Origin: Saccharopolyspora rosea
Lineage (GTDB): Bacteria > Actinomycetota > Actinomycetes > Mycobacteriales > Pseudonocardiaceae
Reading direction: 5' to 3'
NCBI RefSeq assembly: GCF_025643595.1
Contig: NZ_CP102826.1
Coordinates: forward strand, 5,084,001-5,148,000
Length of the DNA stretch: 64,000 nucleotides
The notes under the pieces are model-generated. The model did no database searches. It was not told the origin of the DNA and worked only from the letters and a program-made list of their open reading frames with translations. Below, in pieces: positions 1 through 10,677 of the stretch; the first letter of the stretch is position 1, and each line of letters opens with the position of its first letter. A program made the position numbers and the translations under genes.

Positions 1-1
1 C

Positions 2-922
2 GCGGAACTGGGCTGGCAGCGGGTGTTCGGGGAGATCGTCGCGCAGCTGACCGGCGGCGTCTCGCCGCTGTCCGAGCGGGAGGCGGCGATCCTGTGGGAG
101 CTGCGGGTGCCGCGCGTCGTGCTGGGCGTGCTGGTCGGCGCCTCGCTGGCGGTGTCCGGCGCGGCGTTCCAGGGCGTGTTCCGCAACCCGCTGGCCGACC
201 CGTACCTGCTCGGCTCGGCGGCCGGCGCCGGGCTGGCGGTGACCGTGCTGATCACCTCGGTCCCGACGTCCGGCACATCGGGGCTGGTCCAGCTGGTGGC
301 GTTCGCTGGCGCGCTCGGCGGCGTCGGGCTGACGTGGCTGGTCGGCCGCTCGGCGGGACGGGAAACGGCGACGCTGGTGCTGGCGGGGGTCGCGGTCGGG
401 GCGTTCCTGACCGCCGGGCAGACCTTCGTGCAGCAGTTGCGCGTCGAATCCCTGGAGCAGGTCTACACCTGGATCCTGGGGCGGCTGTCGACGACCGGGT
501 GGCGGGAAGTGCTGGTCGTGCTGCCCTACCTGGTGGTGGCCGCGGTCGTGCTGTGCGGGTGCGCGCGGCTGTTGGACGTGCTCGGCACCGGTGACGAGGA
601 GGCCGCCGCGCTCGGAGTGCGCCCGGGCCGGGTCCGCGCGGCGGTGCTGCTGGCCGCCTCGCTGGCGACCGCGGCGGCGGTGTCGGTGGCCGGGCTCATC
701 GGGTTCGTCGGCCTGGTCGTGCCGCACCTGGTGCGGCTGGCCGCGGGCGGCAGCTTCCGGATCATCGTGCCGCTGTCGCTGCTGTACGGCGGCGCGTTCC
801 TGGTCGCCGCGGACATGCTCGCCCGCACCGCGCTCGCGCCCGCCGAGCTGCCGATCGGCGTGATCACCGCGTTCACCGGAGCCCCGTTCTTCGCCGTGCT
901 GCTGCGCAGGAGGGGTGCATGA
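2..922 (+). CDS. FecCD-family ABC transporter permease (5' end cut by window)
   Basis: Membrane permease of an iron-siderophore, haem or cobalamin importer. It forms the channel through which a substrate delivered by a lipoprotein is moved inward. The reading frame is open to the left edge and about 306 codons are visible, where the family usually has 330-350, so the N-terminus lies outside the window. FecCD hallmarks are visible: the RNPLADPYLLG segment near the N-terminus, a run of hydrophobic helices, and the C-terminal GLIGFVGLVVPHLVR coupling segment that contacts the ATPase. The stop codon overlaps the start of the ATPase gene (ATGA), implying translational coupling. The substrate cannot be told from this fragment. 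Confidence 0.9.
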   Translation, partial: AELGWQRVFGEIVAQLTGGVSPLSEREAAILWELRVPRVVLGVLVGASLAVSGAAFQGVFRNPLADPYLLGSAAGAGLAVTVLITSVPTSGTSGLVQLVAFAGALGGVGLTWLVGRSAGRETATLVLAGVAVGAFLTAGQTFVQQLRVESLEQVYTWILGRLSTTGWREVLVVLPYLVVAAVVLCGCARLLDVLGTGDEEAAALGVRPGRVRAAVLLAASLATAAAVSVAGLIGFVGLVVPHLVRLAAGGSFRIIVPLSLLYGGAFLVAADMLARTALAPAELPIGVITAFTGAPFFAVLLRRRGA

Positions 923-1692
923 GCGCGCTGGAGGTGCACGAGCTGTCCGCCGGGTACCGGAGCACTCCGGTGGTGTCCGGTGTTTCGACCACTGTGGACA
1001 CCGGTGGCTGGCTGGGGATCATCGGCCCCAACGGCGCGGGCAAGTCGACGCTGCTGAAAGCGGTTGCGGGCCTGGTCCGGCACTCCGGTCGGGTGCTGGT
1101 CGACGGCCGCCCGCTGACCGGGCTGCGCCGCCGCGACCGCGCCCGGCTGGTCGGCTACGCCCCGCAGATCCCGCAGCTGCCGGTCGGTCTGACCGTCACC
1201 GACTACGTGCTGCTCGGCCGCACCCCGCACCTGGGCCTGCTGGGCCGGGAAGGACCGGCGGACCTCGCCGTGGTCGGCTCGCTGCTGGACCGCCTCGACC
1301 TCGCCCGCCTCGCGGACCGGCCGCTGGCCACCCTGTCCGGCGGGGAGCGCCAGCGCGCGGTGCTCGCCCGCGCCCTGGCCCAGCGCGCCGGGGTCCTGCT
1401 GCTCGACGAGCCGACGACCGGCCTGGACGTCGGTCACGCCCAGGCGCTGCTGGACCTCATCGACGAGCTGCGCCGCGAGCTGGGCACCACGGTCGTCACC
1501 ACGCTGCACGACCTGACCCTGGCCGCGCAGTACGCCGAGCGGCTCCTGCTGCTCGACGCGGGTCGGGTGGCCGCCGAAGGGGCCCCGGCCGACGTCCTCA
1601 CCGCGGAGTCGCTGTCCACCCGCTACACGGCCCGCGTCACGGTCCTGCGCACCCCGGACGGCCACCCCGTCATCGCCCCCACCCGCTCCTGA
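919..1692 (+). CDS. FecE-type ABC transporter ATP-binding protein
   Basis: ATPase that powers the permease encoded just upstream (4-base overlap), completing an iron-chelate or cobalamin import system; the binding lipoprotein should lie left of the window. The 257-residue product has Walker A GPNGAGKST at residues 36-44, the LSGGERQRA signature near residue 139, Walker B LLLDEP followed by TTGLD near residue 160, and the switch histidine in TLHD near residue 196. Length and motif order are normal for FecE/BtuD. It ends convergent with lgt, with an intergenic repeat between the two genes. Confidence 0.92.
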   Translation: MSALEVHELSAGYRSTPVVSGVSTTVDTGGWLGIIGPNGAGKSTLLKAVAGLVRHSGRVLVDGRPLTGLRRRDRARLVGYAPQIPQLPVGLTVTDYVLLGRTPHLGLLGREGPADLAVVGSLLDRLDLARLADRPLATLSGGERQRAVLARALAQRAGVLLLDEPTTGLDVGHAQALLDLIDELRRELGTTVVTTLHDLTLAAQYAERLLLLDAGRVAAEGAPADVLTAESLSTRYTARVTVLRTPDGHPVIAPTRS

Positions 1693-1707
1693 CGGGCCGG
1701 GTCGGGC

Positions 1708-1807
1708 TCAGCGCCTGCCTTCGAACTCGGTTCCGGCGGGGCGTGGCTCTCATCGAGGTTCCGCCACCGGCACCGCCACGCAAAACGAGTCCGAAGACAG
1801 GCTCTCA
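1708..1807 (-). repeat. Intergenic repeat, compact 100-bp copy with inverted ends, fused to lgt stop codon
   Basis: Read from the lgt stop codon the sequence begins TGAGAGCCTGTCTTCGGACT. It continues with a GTGGCGGTGCCGGTGGCGG block and ends with an inverted, imperfect copy of its own start (TCAGCGCCTGCCTTCGAACT, read on the plus strand from 1708). The two ends form terminal inverted repeats of about 22 bp around a 55-bp centre. Related sequences occur at 2926-3010, 10334-10677, 39159-39284 and 51633-51863. Confidence 0.75.
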
Positions 1808-2836
1808 GTCGCCCGAGGAGTCGTCCTTGCCGGAGCTGGTGGTGCGGGTCTCCGCTTCGGCGCTCTCCTCGGTGGCCTCCTCGGAGCCCTCGGCCGCGTC
1901 GCCGGTGACGGAGGCCGGGACCGGCTCCGCGTCGTCGTCACCGGGCAGCGGCTTGCCGCGCAGGGATTGCGGGTCCTCGCGTCCGCCGCGCACCACGAAC
2001 AGGTACAGCACGGCGAGCAGGAACACGACGATCGAGGTGAAGACGTTGATGCGGACGCCGAAGATGTGCGTCGCCTCGTCGGCGCGCAGCAATTCGACGA
2101 ACAACCGCCCGAGCGTGTAGCCCGCGACGTAGAGCGCGAACACCCGGCCGCGGCCCATCCGGAACCGGCGGTCCGCCCAGAGGACGACCAGGGCCACCAG
2201 CACGTTCCAGATCAGCTCGTACAGGAACGTCGGGTGCACCACGGCGACCGGCGTGTGGTCCACCGCGACCCCGGCGATCGGGTCCGACAGGCCGGTGGCC
2301 GGATCGATGCGGCGGTAGATCTCCAGACCCCACGGCAGGTTCGTCGGGCCGCCGTAGAGCTCCTGGTTGAAGTAGTTGCCCAGTCGCCCGATGGCCTGGG
2401 CCAGCACGATGCCCGGCGCGACCGCATCCGCGAACGCGGCCAGCGGGATGCCGCGGCGGCGGCAGCCGATCCACGCGCCGACCGCGCCCAGCGCCACCGC
2501 GCCCCAGATGCCCAGGCCGCCTTCCCACACCTTGAAGATGTCCAGCGGGTTGCGGTCCGGGCCGAAGTACTTCTGCCAGTCCGTGGCCACGTGGTACAGC
2601 CGCCCGCCGACCAGGCCGAACGGCACCGCGAACACGGCCACGTCGACGACCGTGCCCTCCCGGCCACCGCGGTTGACCCAGCGGCGCCCGCCGAGCCACA
2701 CCGCCACGACGATGCCCGCGATGATGCACAGGGCGTACGCGCGGATGGGGACCGGGCCGAGGTACCAGACACCCTGGTCGGGACTGGGAATCGTGGCCAG
2801 GAACGGACTCGCCGAGGCGGCAACCGGGGCACTCAC
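1805..2836 (-). CDS. lgt: Prolipoprotein diacylglyceryl transferase
   Basis: Integral membrane enzyme that transfers diacylglycerol from phosphatidylglycerol to the lipobox cysteine of prolipoproteins, the first step of lipoprotein maturation (LspA, also in this window, acts next). The 343-residue product has the usual membrane segments and the Lgt signature GRLGNYFNQELYG. The C-terminus is an acidic, Ser/Glu-rich tail beyond the catalytic core, as in many actinobacterial Lgt proteins. The GTG at 2836 (SAPVAASASPF) is preferred over an upstream in-frame codon at 2902 because family similarity begins there. The position after trpA matches mycobacterial synteny, although here a repeat separates the two. 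Confidence 0.93.
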   Translation of the reverse strand: MSAPVAASASPFLATIPSPDQGVWYLGPVPIRAYALCIIAGIVVAVWLGGRRWVNRGGREGTVVDVAVFAVPFGLVGGRLYHVATDWQKYFGPDRNPLDIFKVWEGGLGIWGAVALGAVGAWIGCRRRGIPLAAFADAVAPGIVLAQAIGRLGNYFNQELYGGPTNLPWGLEIYRRIDPATGLSDPIAGVAVDHTPVAVVHPTFLYELIWNVLVALVVLWADRRFRMGRGRVFALYVAGYTLGRLFVELLRADEATHIFGVRINVFTSIVVFLLAVLYLFVVRGGREDPQSLRGKPLPGDDDAEPVPASVTGDAAEGSEEATEESAEAETRTTSSGKDDSSGD

Positions 2837-2925
2837 GCCGTCCACGGTATCGGGTCGGCCCTCACCCACCGGGCAGGGGCCGTCACCCGGTGCCTGGCGC
2901 ACCGGTACCCGTCGGCACTCCCATC

Positions 2926-3010
2926 AAGCGGCGTCAGCCGCTTTCTCTTTCGGTGAGTGGTCTCGCCACCGGCACCGCCACCCAAAACGTCAAAGACACT
3001 TCTGAACTCA
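2926..3010 (-). repeat. Intergenic repeat between trpA and lgt (terminator module plus tail module)
   Basis: It starts at the trpA stop codon (TGAGTTCAGAAGTGTCTTTG on the minus strand), runs through the GGCGGTGCCGGTGGCG block, and ends in the hairpin module AAGCGGC-GTCA-GCCGCTT at 2926-2943, followed on the plus strand by TCTCTTTC. It looks like an internally deleted version of the long copies at 10334-10623 and 51633-51863: the left and right blocks are present and the central hairpin is missing. Confidence 0.7.
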
Positions 3011-3798
3011 GCGTTCGCGCACGCCGCGGGCCAGCTCGGCGGCCAGTTCGCGAACCCCGTCCGGCCCGTCCTGCTCGGCGCGGGTGACGAACGCGGAGCC
3101 GACGATGACGCCGTCGGCGAATCCGGCGACCTCGGCGGCCTGCTCGCGGTTGCGCACCCCGAGACCGACGCCGATGGGCAGGTCGGTGTAGGCGCGGGTG
3201 CGGCGCACCAGCCCGGCCGCGGCGGCGCCCACCGAGTCGCGGGCGCCGGTGACGCCCATGACCGAGGTGGCGTAGACGAAGCCGCTGCTGGCCTTGGCGG
3301 TCAGCGCCAGCCGCTCCTCCGTCGACGACGGCGCGACCAGGAAGATCCGGTCGAGCCCGTGCGCGTCGGTGGCGGCCAGCCAGTCCTCGCCCTCGTCCGG
3401 GATGAGGTCCGGGGTGATCACGCCGTGCCCGCCGGCGGCCTTGAGGTCGCGTGCGAAGGCGTCGGGCCCGTAGTGGTGCACCGGGTTCCAGTAGGTCATG
3501 ACCACGGCGTGCCCACCGCGCTCGGCGATCGACGACACGACGCCGAAGACGTCCCGCAGCCGGAACCCGGCCTTGAGCGCCTTGTCGCTGGCGGCCTGGA
3601 TGGTGGGCCCGTCCATCACCGGGTCGGAGAACGGGATGCCGACCTCGACGATGTCGCAGCCGGCGCCCTCACCGGTGCCCGACAGCATCGCGTCGAACAG
3701 CTCGCGGGAGCCGGCGACCGTCGGGAAACCGGCGGGCAGGTAGCCGATCAGCGCCGCGCGGTTCTCGTTCCGGCAGCCCTCGAAGACCTCGTGCAAGC

Positions 3799-3802
<4 letters not shown>
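3008..3802 (-). CDS. trpA: Tryptophan synthase alpha chain
   Basis: Cleaves indole-3-glycerol phosphate to indole and glyceraldehyde-3-phosphate; indole is channelled to TrpB. The 264-residue TIM barrel shows the catalytic pair in [18 protein letters not shown] (Glu and Asp). It starts with GTG at 3802, overlapping the trpB stop codon by 4 bases (GTGA), so the two subunits are probably made in coupled fashion. The stop codon lies at the edge of an intergenic repeat. Confidence 0.96.
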
Positions 3803-5070
<1,268 letters not shown>

Positions 5071-5137
5071 GGAACGCCTCCTGTGTGTTGCCGCCGCACC
5101 CGAGCGCCGCACCGCCGAGCGGCGCGACACCCGCCGG

Positions 5138-5947
5138 TCACCTGCTGGGCCGCGGACAGGCCGGGTGCGATCCCGCCGTCACCAGCTGCGTGACGGCCGT
5201 CTTCGGGTTGTCGCTGGTGACCAGCCCTTCGCCGACCAGCACCGCATCCGCGCCGGACCCCGCGTAGGCCATCAGATCGCTGGGACCGCGGACCCCCGAC
5301 TCGGCGACCTTGAGGATGTCCACCGGCAGCCCGGGGGCGATCCGGCCGAACACGTCGCGGTCGACTTCGAGGGTATGCAGGTTCCGCGCATTGATGCCAA
5401 TGACTTTCGCACCGGCCTCCAGCGCGCGGTCGGCTTCCTCCGCGGTGTGCACCTCGACGAGCGCCGTCATGCCGAGCGATTCCACCCGATCGAGCAACGC
5501 CTCCAACGCGTTCTGCTCCAGCGCCGCCACGATCAGCAGCACCATGTCCGCGCCGTGCGCGCGGGCCTCGTGCACCTGGTACGGGCTGACGACGAAGTCC
5601 TTGCGCAGCAGCGGCACGTTGACCCGCTTGCGCACCGCGTCGAAGTCCGCCAGCGAGCCGCCGAAGCGGCGTTGCTCGGTGAGCACGCTGATGACCCGCG
5701 CCCCGGCCGCGGCGTAGTCGGCCGCGAGATCGGCGGGCTCGCCGATCTCGGCCAGTTCGCCCTTGGACGGACTGCGCCGCTTCACCTCGGCGATGACCCC
5801 GACGCCCGGCGCCCGCAGCGCGGCGAGCACGTCGTGCGGCGGCGTCGCCGCGGCCGACCGCTGTTTGATCTCCTCGAAGGAGACCGCGGATTCCCGCGCG
5901 GCGAGGTCTTCTCGGACACCTTCGATGATGGTTTCCAGAACGCTCAC
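5138..5947 (-). CDS. trpC: Indole-3-glycerol phosphate synthase
   Basis: Ring-closing decarboxylation of CdRP to indole-3-glycerol phosphate, the step before tryptophan synthase. The 269-residue TIM barrel carries the typical VKRRSPSKG substrate-binding segment, LRKDF with the catalytic lysine, and the GINARNL and ESGV loops. The GTG start overlaps the stop codon of a very short upstream ORF (GTGA). No TrpF domain is fused to it and no separate trpF is in the window; PriA at 12163-12894 presumably supplies that step. Confidence 0.96.
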   Translation of the reverse strand: MSVLETIIEGVREDLAARESAVSFEEIKQRSAAATPPHDVLAALRAPGVGVIAEVKRRSPSKGELAEIGEPADLAADYAAAGARVISVLTEQRRFGGSLADFDAVRKRVNVPLLRKDFVVSPYQVHEARAHGADMVLLIVAALEQNALEALLDRVESLGMTALVEVHTAEEADRALEAGAKVIGINARNLHTLEVDRDVFGRIAPGLPVDILKVAESGVRGPSDLMAYAGSGADAVLVGEGLVTSDNPKTAVTQLVTAGSHPACPRPSR

Positions 5948-6027
5948 GCGAACACCTCGCCGGCCGTGCCCCGAACACTCACCCGCAAGTTGTCGGCTGC
6001 GCAGATGAACTCATTGCGCTCGATCAC
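5944..6027 (-). CDS. Possible 27-residue ORF translationally coupled to trpC
   Basis: A short frame starting with GTG at 6027 ([12 protein letters not shown]...) is preceded by GGAAGGGGAG at ribosome-binding distance and ends in a TGA that overlaps the trpC GTG start by 4 bases. This is the same arrangement as the real gene junctions in this operon. It contains no tryptophan codons, so it is not a classical Trp attenuation leader. It could be a coupling leader that sets trpC translation, or a remnant of the small gene often found here in related actinobacteria. An in-frame ATG at 6057 would add 10 residues. No family is recognised. Confidence 0.45.
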   Translation of the reverse strand: MIERNEFICAADNLRVSVRGTAGEVFA

Positions 6028-6212
6028 GACACTCCCCTTCCCGCCGTGCCGTCGCATGGCCGATGCTAAACCTCAGCGGCGACGGGTCCTGCGCGGGGTC
6101 GGCACAACGTCCCAGCGCAGCAAGGACCTTCGGCCCTGGCGCGAAGTCGGCTGAATCGGTTGACAACCGTGCCGAACTGCACTTTTCGCCTCGCAAAGAA
6201 CCTGAAAGAAAT

Positions 6213-6809
6213 TCAACGGTCCTCGTCGGTCGGATCCCGTCCGTGATCCAGGTCGTCCCACATCCGCCGGTCCGGATCCTGGGACCGGCGTTCGGTTGCC
6301 CCCGGTGCGGAATATTTCGCGCCCATCGCGGGCATCCGGTCGGCCCGCAGCAGCACGAGCAGACCGCCGACGAACAGCGCCACCGCGCCCAGCGCCATGA
6401 GCAGCGGACCCACCGGGTGCAGCGCCGCGGCTCCCACCGGGGTGCTGCCCGACGGGACGTTCACCGCGTGGAACGTGCTCAGCCGGAACCCGGTCGCCGC
6501 GCGCCAGCCCACCAGGCCGCCCGCCACGACCACCACCGCGCCGACCACGCGGCGCAGCCACCCGCCGGTGGCCAGCACCGCCGCGATGGCCGCCAGCGAC
6601 GCCAGCGCCAGCGGCACCAGCTCCGCGCGCACCACCGAACCGTCCGCGCCGGCCGTGATCTGCCCGGAGAACGGCGTCCGGTAGCTCTGGTCGACCCACC
6701 GCAGCGCCCCCGAGCCCCACAGCAGGCCGGCGGCGGCCAACAGCAGCAGCACGACGGTCCACAGCAGACGCCTGGACCGGGGTCGCTCAGATCCCGGCTC
6801 GGTGGTCAA
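6213..6809 (-). CDS. Trp biosynthesis-associated membrane protein (TIGR02234-like)
   Basis: Small membrane protein conserved beside trpE in actinobacteria; its function is not established. The 198-residue product begins with [20 protein letters not shown], the typical first helix of the family, followed by an extracytoplasmic stretch and three more hydrophobic helices, then a charged tail. The best available start is TTG at 6809, inside the trpE 3' end (23-base overlap), because no other start lies before the first helix. Cotranscription with trpE is likely. Confidence 0.85.
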   Translation of the reverse strand: MTTEPGSERPRSRRLLWTVVLLLLAAAGLLWGSGALRWVDQSYRTPFSGQITAGADGSVVRAELVPLALASLAAIAAVLATGGWLRRVVGAVVVVAGGLVGWRAATGFRLSTFHAVNVPSGSTPVGAAALHPVGPLLMALGAVALFVGGLLVLLRADRMPAMGAKYSAPGATERRSQDPDRRMWDDLDHGRDPTDEDR

Positions 6810-8364
6810 CCCGCTCTCCCATCCGCCGCTCGTCCGTCGGGTGGTGCAGCGTCTCCGCCGTCGCGACCGCGTTGAGCACCGCGCGCGCCTTGTTCAGGCA
6901 CTCGTTGTCCTCCGCGACCGGGTCGGAGTCGGCGACGATCCCGCCACCGGCCTGCACGTAGGCGACGCCGTCGCGCATCAGCGCGGTGCGGATCGCGATC
7001 GCGGTGTCGGCGTCCCCGGCGAAGTCCAGGTAGCCGACCACCCCGCCGTACTGCGCGCGGCGGGTCGGTTCCAGTTCCTCGATCAGTTCCAGGGCGCGCG
7101 GTTTCGGCGCCCCGGACAGCGTCCCGGCCGGGAAGCACGAGGCGACCGCGTCGAACGCGGTGCGCCCCTCGGCGAGCTGACCGGTCACAGTGGACACGAG
7201 GTGCATCACGTGGCTGTAGCGCTCGATGCGGAAGAAGTCCACCACGTGCACCGACCCGGGTTTGCACACCCGGCCCAGGTCGTTGCGGCCGAGGTCGACG
7301 AGCATCAGGTGCTCGGCGCGCTCCTTCTCGTCGTTGACGAGTTCCTTCTCCAGCAGCGCGTCCTCGTCGTCGTCGGCGCCGCGCCAGCGGGTACCGGCGA
7401 TCGGGTGCGTGGTCGCCTGGCCGTCGCGCACCGTCACCAGCGACTCGGGGCTGGAACCGACGATGGCGAACGGCGTGCCGTCGTCCGGCGACTCCAGCCG
7501 CAGCAGGTACATGTACGGGCTCGGGTTGGTGGTGCGCAGCACCCGGTAGACGTCGAGCGCGTCGGCGGTCGTGGGCATCTCCAGCCGCTGGGACACCACG
7601 ACCTGGAACGCCTCGCCGTCCCGGATGGCCTCCTTGGCCTTCTCGACCGCGGCGTGGTGCTCCTCGGGGCTGCGGCGGCGCCGGAACTCCGGCCGGGGCC
7701 GGGAGAACACCGCGACCGTCGGCGGCGCCGGGGTGCACAGGCGTTCGGTCATCGCATCGAGCCGGCGCACCGCGTCGTCGTAGGCGGCGTCCACCCGCTC
7801 CGGGCTGTCGTCCCAGTTCACCGCGTTGGCGATGAGCGTGATCGTGCCCTCGTGGTGGTCCAGCGCGGCCAGATCGGTGGCCAGCAGCATGACCATCTCG
7901 GGGATGCGCAGGTCGTCCTCGGTGAGGTTCGGCAGCCGCTCCAACCGGCGCACCACGTCGTAGCCGAGGTAGCCGACCATGCCACCGGTCAGCGGGGGCA
8001 GTCCCGGCAGCGGGTCGGTGTGCAGCAGGCGCACCGTCTCGCGCAGCGCCTCCAGCGGGTCGCCGGAGTCGGGCAGTCCGACCGGCGGGGTGCCGGTCCA
8101 GTGGGCCTGGCCGTCGCGGACGGTGAGCGCCGCGGCGCTGTGCACTCCCACGAACGACCACCGCGACCAGGAGCGGCCGTTCTCGGCGGATTCGAACAGG
8201 AACGTCCCCGGGCGGTCCCCGGCGAGCTTGCGGTAGACCCCCAGCGGGGTCTCGTCGTCCGCGAGCAGCCGCCGCACCACCGGGATCACCCGGCGGTCCG
8301 CCGCCAGGGCCCGGAACTCCTCGCGGCCCGGGCTGATTGTGCCGATCTCACCGTCGCCGACCAT
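6787..8364 (-). CDS. trpE: Anthranilate synthase component I
   Basis: Converts chorismate to anthranilate, the committed step of tryptophan synthesis, using ammonia from a TrpG partner not encoded in this window. The 525-residue product has the N-terminal regulatory half and a C-terminal chorismate-binding domain with [20 protein letters not shown] and [14 protein letters not shown]. The ATG at 8364 gives a normal N-terminus; frames running further upstream cross the divergent tetR. No Trp-codon leader peptide is visible in the 93 bases before the start. Confidence 0.95.
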   Translation of the reverse strand: MVGDGEIGTISPGREEFRALAADRRVIPVVRRLLADDETPLGVYRKLAGDRPGTFLFESAENGRSWSRWSFVGVHSAAALTVRDGQAHWTGTPPVGLPDSGDPLEALRETVRLLHTDPLPGLPPLTGGMVGYLGYDVVRRLERLPNLTEDDLRIPEMVMLLATDLAALDHHEGTITLIANAVNWDDSPERVDAAYDDAVRRLDAMTERLCTPAPPTVAVFSRPRPEFRRRRSPEEHHAAVEKAKEAIRDGEAFQVVVSQRLEMPTTADALDVYRVLRTTNPSPYMYLLRLESPDDGTPFAIVGSSPESLVTVRDGQATTHPIAGTRWRGADDDEDALLEKELVNDEKERAEHLMLVDLGRNDLGRVCKPGSVHVVDFFRIERYSHVMHLVSTVTGQLAEGRTAFDAVASCFPAGTLSGAPKPRALELIEELEPTRRAQYGGVVGYLDFAGDADTAIAIRTALMRDGVAYVQAGGGIVADSDPVAEDNECLNKARAVLNAVATAETLHHPTDERRMGERVDHRAGI

Positions 8365-8457
8365 GCCGCCATTGTGCCGCCCATCCGAATCCCCCCGCGC
8401 GGCGCCTCCCGGGCGGGTGCTTTGCCCCGAACCCGGCGGACCGGTGAGGATGAACGG

Positions 8458-9084
8458 GTGAGCAGTGCTGACGACCGGACGGTCGAGTCGAAGCGGCGCG
8501 GCAGGCGCCGCGGCGGGGAGGACACCCGGGCCGCGCTGGTGGCCGCGGCGCGCGAGGTCTTCATCGAACAGGGCTACGAGGGCGCGACGGTGCGCGCCAT
8601 CGCCGGGCGCGCCGGGGTGGACCCGGCGATGGTCAACCACTGGTTCGGCGGCAAGGAGGGCCTGTTCACCGCCTCGGTGTCGATCCCGGTCAACCCGTCC
8701 GAGCTGGTGCCGGACCTGCTGGCGGGCGACCGGGAGCGGATCGCCGAGCGCATGCTGCGCCGCTTCCTGACCGTCTGGGACCAGGCGGGCGGCGGCGAGT
8801 TCACCGCCCTGGTGCTCAGCATCGCCGCGCACGACCGCGCGGTGGTGATGCTGCGCGAGTTCATCCAGAACGTGCTGTTCGGACGGCTCACCGAGGAGCT
8901 CGGCATGGACCAGCCGGACCTGCGGGCGGCGCTGTGCGGCTCCCAGATCGTCGGTCTGGGCATGATCCGCTACGTCGTCCGGCTCGAACCGCTGGCCTCG
9001 GCCGACCACGACACGGTCGTCGCCGCGATAGCCCCGAACCTGCAGCGCTACCTGACGGGCGACCTCTCCGACGTCCGGGCCTAG
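8458..9084 (+). CDS. TetR-family transcriptional regulator
   Basis: DNA-binding repressor of 208 residues. The N-terminal helix-turn-helix (about residues 20-65) shows the typical TetR pattern [20 protein letters not shown] followed by WFGGKEGLF. The C-terminal ligand domain ends in a hydrophobic region resembling the TetR_C subfamily common in actinobacteria. The start is GTG at 8458, with GAGGA upstream. It diverges from trpE with only 93 bases between the starts, so a role in trpE control is possible but unproven; such regulators often control only themselves and an efflux gene. Confidence 0.88.
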   Translation: MSSADDRTVESKRRGRRRGGEDTRAALVAAAREVFIEQGYEGATVRAIAGRAGVDPAMVNHWFGGKEGLFTASVSIPVNPSELVPDLLAGDRERIAERMLRRFLTVWDQAGGGEFTALVLSIAAHDRAVVMLREFIQNVLFGRLTEELGMDQPDLRAALCGSQIVGLGMIRYVVRLEPLASADHDTVVAAIAPNLQRYLTGDLSDVRA

Positions 9085-9168
9085 GGATTCTTCGGCGGTG
9101 CGCTGCACCGGAAAGCGGCTGGCGCCGCTGGGGGAACAGGCGCCGGCCGCCCGCTCCCGGCCCGGCGC
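9085..9168. repeat. Degenerate intergenic repeat with terminator module between tetR and hisI
   Basis: The space between two convergent genes holds AAAGCGGC-TGGC-GCCGCT (9112-9129), the hairpin module also seen at 2926, 10565, 30635, 51271 and 51661. It runs into the hisI stop codon as TGAGCGCCGGG on the minus strand, a weak form of the stop-fused tail module. The arms pair perfectly over six G/C-rich bases. Confidence 0.55.
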
Positions 9169-9519
9169 TCAGCCTTCGGCCGCCAGCAGCACGTCCGCGT
9201 CGAAGCAGGTGCGGTCGCCGGTGTGGCAGGCGCCGTCGACCTGGTCGACGACCAGCAGCACGGTGTCGCCGTCGCAGTCCAGGCGCACCTCGTGCACCCG
9301 CTGGGTGTGGCCGGACGTCTCGCCCTTGACCCAGTACCGGCCCCGGCTGCGGGAGTAGTAGGTGGCGCGCCGCGTCGTCAGGGTGCGGTGCAGCGCCTCG
9401 TCGTCCATCCACGCCAGCATCAGCACCTCGCCGGTGCCGCGCTGCTGCGCCACGGCCGCGACGAGCCCGTCGGCGTTGCGCTTGAGGCGGGCGGAGATCT
9501 CCGGGTCCAGACCGCTCAT
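9169..9519 (-). CDS. hisI: Phosphoribosyl-AMP cyclohydrolase
   Basis: Third step of histidine synthesis: opens the purine ring of PR-AMP to give ProFAR, the substrate of PriA. The 116-residue single-domain protein has the metal-binding CDGDTVLL and [11 protein letters not shown] motifs with conserved cysteines, and the [18 protein letters not shown] core. No HisE domain is attached. It overlaps hisF by 4 bases, so the two are probably cotranslated. Confidence 0.95.
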   Translation of the reverse strand: MSGLDPEISARLKRNADGLVAAVAQQRGTGEVLMLAWMDDEALHRTLTTRRATYYSRSRGRYWVKGETSGHTQRVHEVRLDCDGDTVLLVVDQVDGACHTGDRTCFDADVLLAAEG

Positions 9520-10289
9520 CGCACCGTGATCCCTTCCGCCCGCATGGCGTCCTTGACCTCACCGATCCGCAGCTGTCCGAAGTGGAACACGCTCGCCGCC
9601 AGGACCGCGTCGGCGCCCGCGTGCACGGCCGGGGCGAAGTGCTCCACCGCGCCCGCACCGCCGCTGGCGATCAGCGGCACGTCGACGACCTCGCGCACCG
9701 CGCGGATCATCTCCAGGTCGAACCCGGCCTTGGTGCCGTCGGCGTCCATCGAGTTCAGCAGGATCTCGCCGACCCCGAGCTGCTGGCCGCGCCGGGCCCA
9801 CTCGACCGCGCAGATCCCGGTGCCCCGGCGCCCGCCGTGCGTGGTGACCTCGAAACCGGACGCGGTCGGTTCACCGCCCTCCGGAACCCGGCGGGCGTCC
9901 ACGGACAGCACGACGCACTGGGCGCCGAAGCGCTGCGACGCCTCTTCCAGCAGCTCCGGCCGGGCGATGGCCGCGGTGTTGAGGCTGACCTTGTCCGCCC
10001 CGGCGCGCAGCAGCCGGTCGACGTCCTCCGGGCTGCGCACGCCGCCGCCCACGGTCAGCGGGATGAACACCTGCTCGGCGGTGCGGCGCACCACGTCGTA
10101 GGTGGTCTCGCGGTCCGACGAGGACGCCGTGACGTCCAGGAAGGTCAGTTCGTCGGCGCCCTCGGCGTCGTAGGCGCGGGCCAGTTCGACGGGGTCACCC
10201 GCGTCCCGCAGGTTGGTGAAGTTGACGCCCTTGACGACCCGCCCCTGGTCGACGTCCAGGCAGGGGATCACACGCACCGCGACGGCCAT
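9516..10289 (-). CDS. hisF: Imidazole glycerol phosphate synthase subunit HisF
   Basis: Cyclase subunit that, with the HisH glutaminase, makes imidazole-glycerol phosphate and AICAR. The 257-residue barrel shows [15 protein letters not shown] with the catalytic aspartate, [12 protein letters not shown] and the second catalytic aspartate in [13 protein letters not shown]. The ATG at 10289 matches the family N-terminus; GGAGG lies unusually close (one base away), and a GTG four codons in is an alternative. Longer frames upstream run into the repeat. It is parted from priA by the S33 peptidase gene and a 385-bp repeat region. Confidence 0.95.
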   Translation of the reverse strand: MAVAVRVIPCLDVDQGRVVKGVNFTNLRDAGDPVELARAYDAEGADELTFLDVTASSSDRETTYDVVRRTAEQVFIPLTVGGGVRSPEDVDRLLRAGADKVSLNTAAIARPELLEEASQRFGAQCVVLSVDARRVPEGGEPTASGFEVTTHGGRRGTGICAVEWARRGQQLGVGEILLNSMDADGTKAGFDLEMIRAVREVVDVPLIASGGAGAVEHFAPAVHAGADAVLAASVFHFGQLRIGEVKDAMRAEGITVR

Positions 10290-10333
10290 GCCTCCAGCGT
10301 AGAGACACGACCGCCCGGAGCGGCGACCGCCCT

Positions 10334-10623
10334 TGAGTGCCTGTCTTTGAACTCGTTGTGCATGGCGGTGCCGGTGGCGGAACCTCAGCGGCCCGCCCGT
10401 CACCCGACCACCACCCCCCAACGAGGCGCTGACGCGCCACAGCCACACCGGCTCCGGAAGCCCCTCCTGATGTATGCCCAATACACGGCGTCGGGGCTGT
10501 CCTCGCGACACGACCGCTGAGAACCCGCGGCGGTGCCGGTTGCTTGCGTACTCACCGAAAGAGAAAGCGGCTGGCGCCGCTTGCCACGTCCCTTCCGGGA
10601 GCAGGTTCAAAGACAGGCACTGA
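10334..10623 (+). repeat. Long intergenic repeat copy (about 290 bp) with terminal inverted repeats
   Basis: It begins TGAGTGCCTGTCTTTGAACT and ends with the inverted complement GGTTCAAAGACAGGCACTGA, giving imperfect inverted ends of about 20 bp. Inside, in order, are GGCGGTGCCGGTGGCGGAAC, a hairpin core around TGTAT-GCCCA-ATACA flanked by AGCCCC/GGGGCT, the GCTGAGAACCCGCGGCGGTG block, and the terminator module AAGCGGC-TGGC-GCCGCTT (10565-10582). The same blocks in the same order, inverted in genome orientation, occur at 51633-51863. It fills most of the 385-bp gap between hisF and the peptidase gene. No coding signal is seen. Confidence 0.85.
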
Positions 10624-10677
10624 TGAGGTTCCGCCACCGGCACCGCCACCCAAAACGAGTCCGAAGACAGGCGCTCA
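10624..10677 (-). repeat. Tail-module repeat fused to the peptidase stop codon
   Basis: Read from the peptidase stop codon it begins TGAGCGCCTGTCTTCGGACT and continues into the GTGGCGGTGCCGGTGGCGG block. It abuts the long copy at 10334-10623 in the opposite orientation, so two family members lie head to head here. Confidence 0.75.

Noticed and set aside
94-594. Second long open frame inside the FecCD gene, and similar frames inside most genes of the window
   Set aside because: High GC removes stop codons from other frames. The products are Arg/Ala/Gly/Pro-rich, lack family motifs and overlap well-supported genes, so they are shadows.
6011-6196. 61-codon minus-strand frame between the Trp membrane protein and trpC
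   Set aside because: No ribosome-binding site, low-likelihood composition, and it overlaps the better-supported 27-codon ORF in another frame.
6787-9108. Single 773-codon frame combining trpE with sequence of the TetR region
   Set aside because: The part beyond 8364 is antisense to the convincing tetR gene; TrpE similarity starts at the ATG at 8364.
10334-10677. CRISPR array
   Set aside because: The repeated blocks differ from each other, are not evenly spaced, and no cas gene is present; it is a dispersed repeat with inverted ends.
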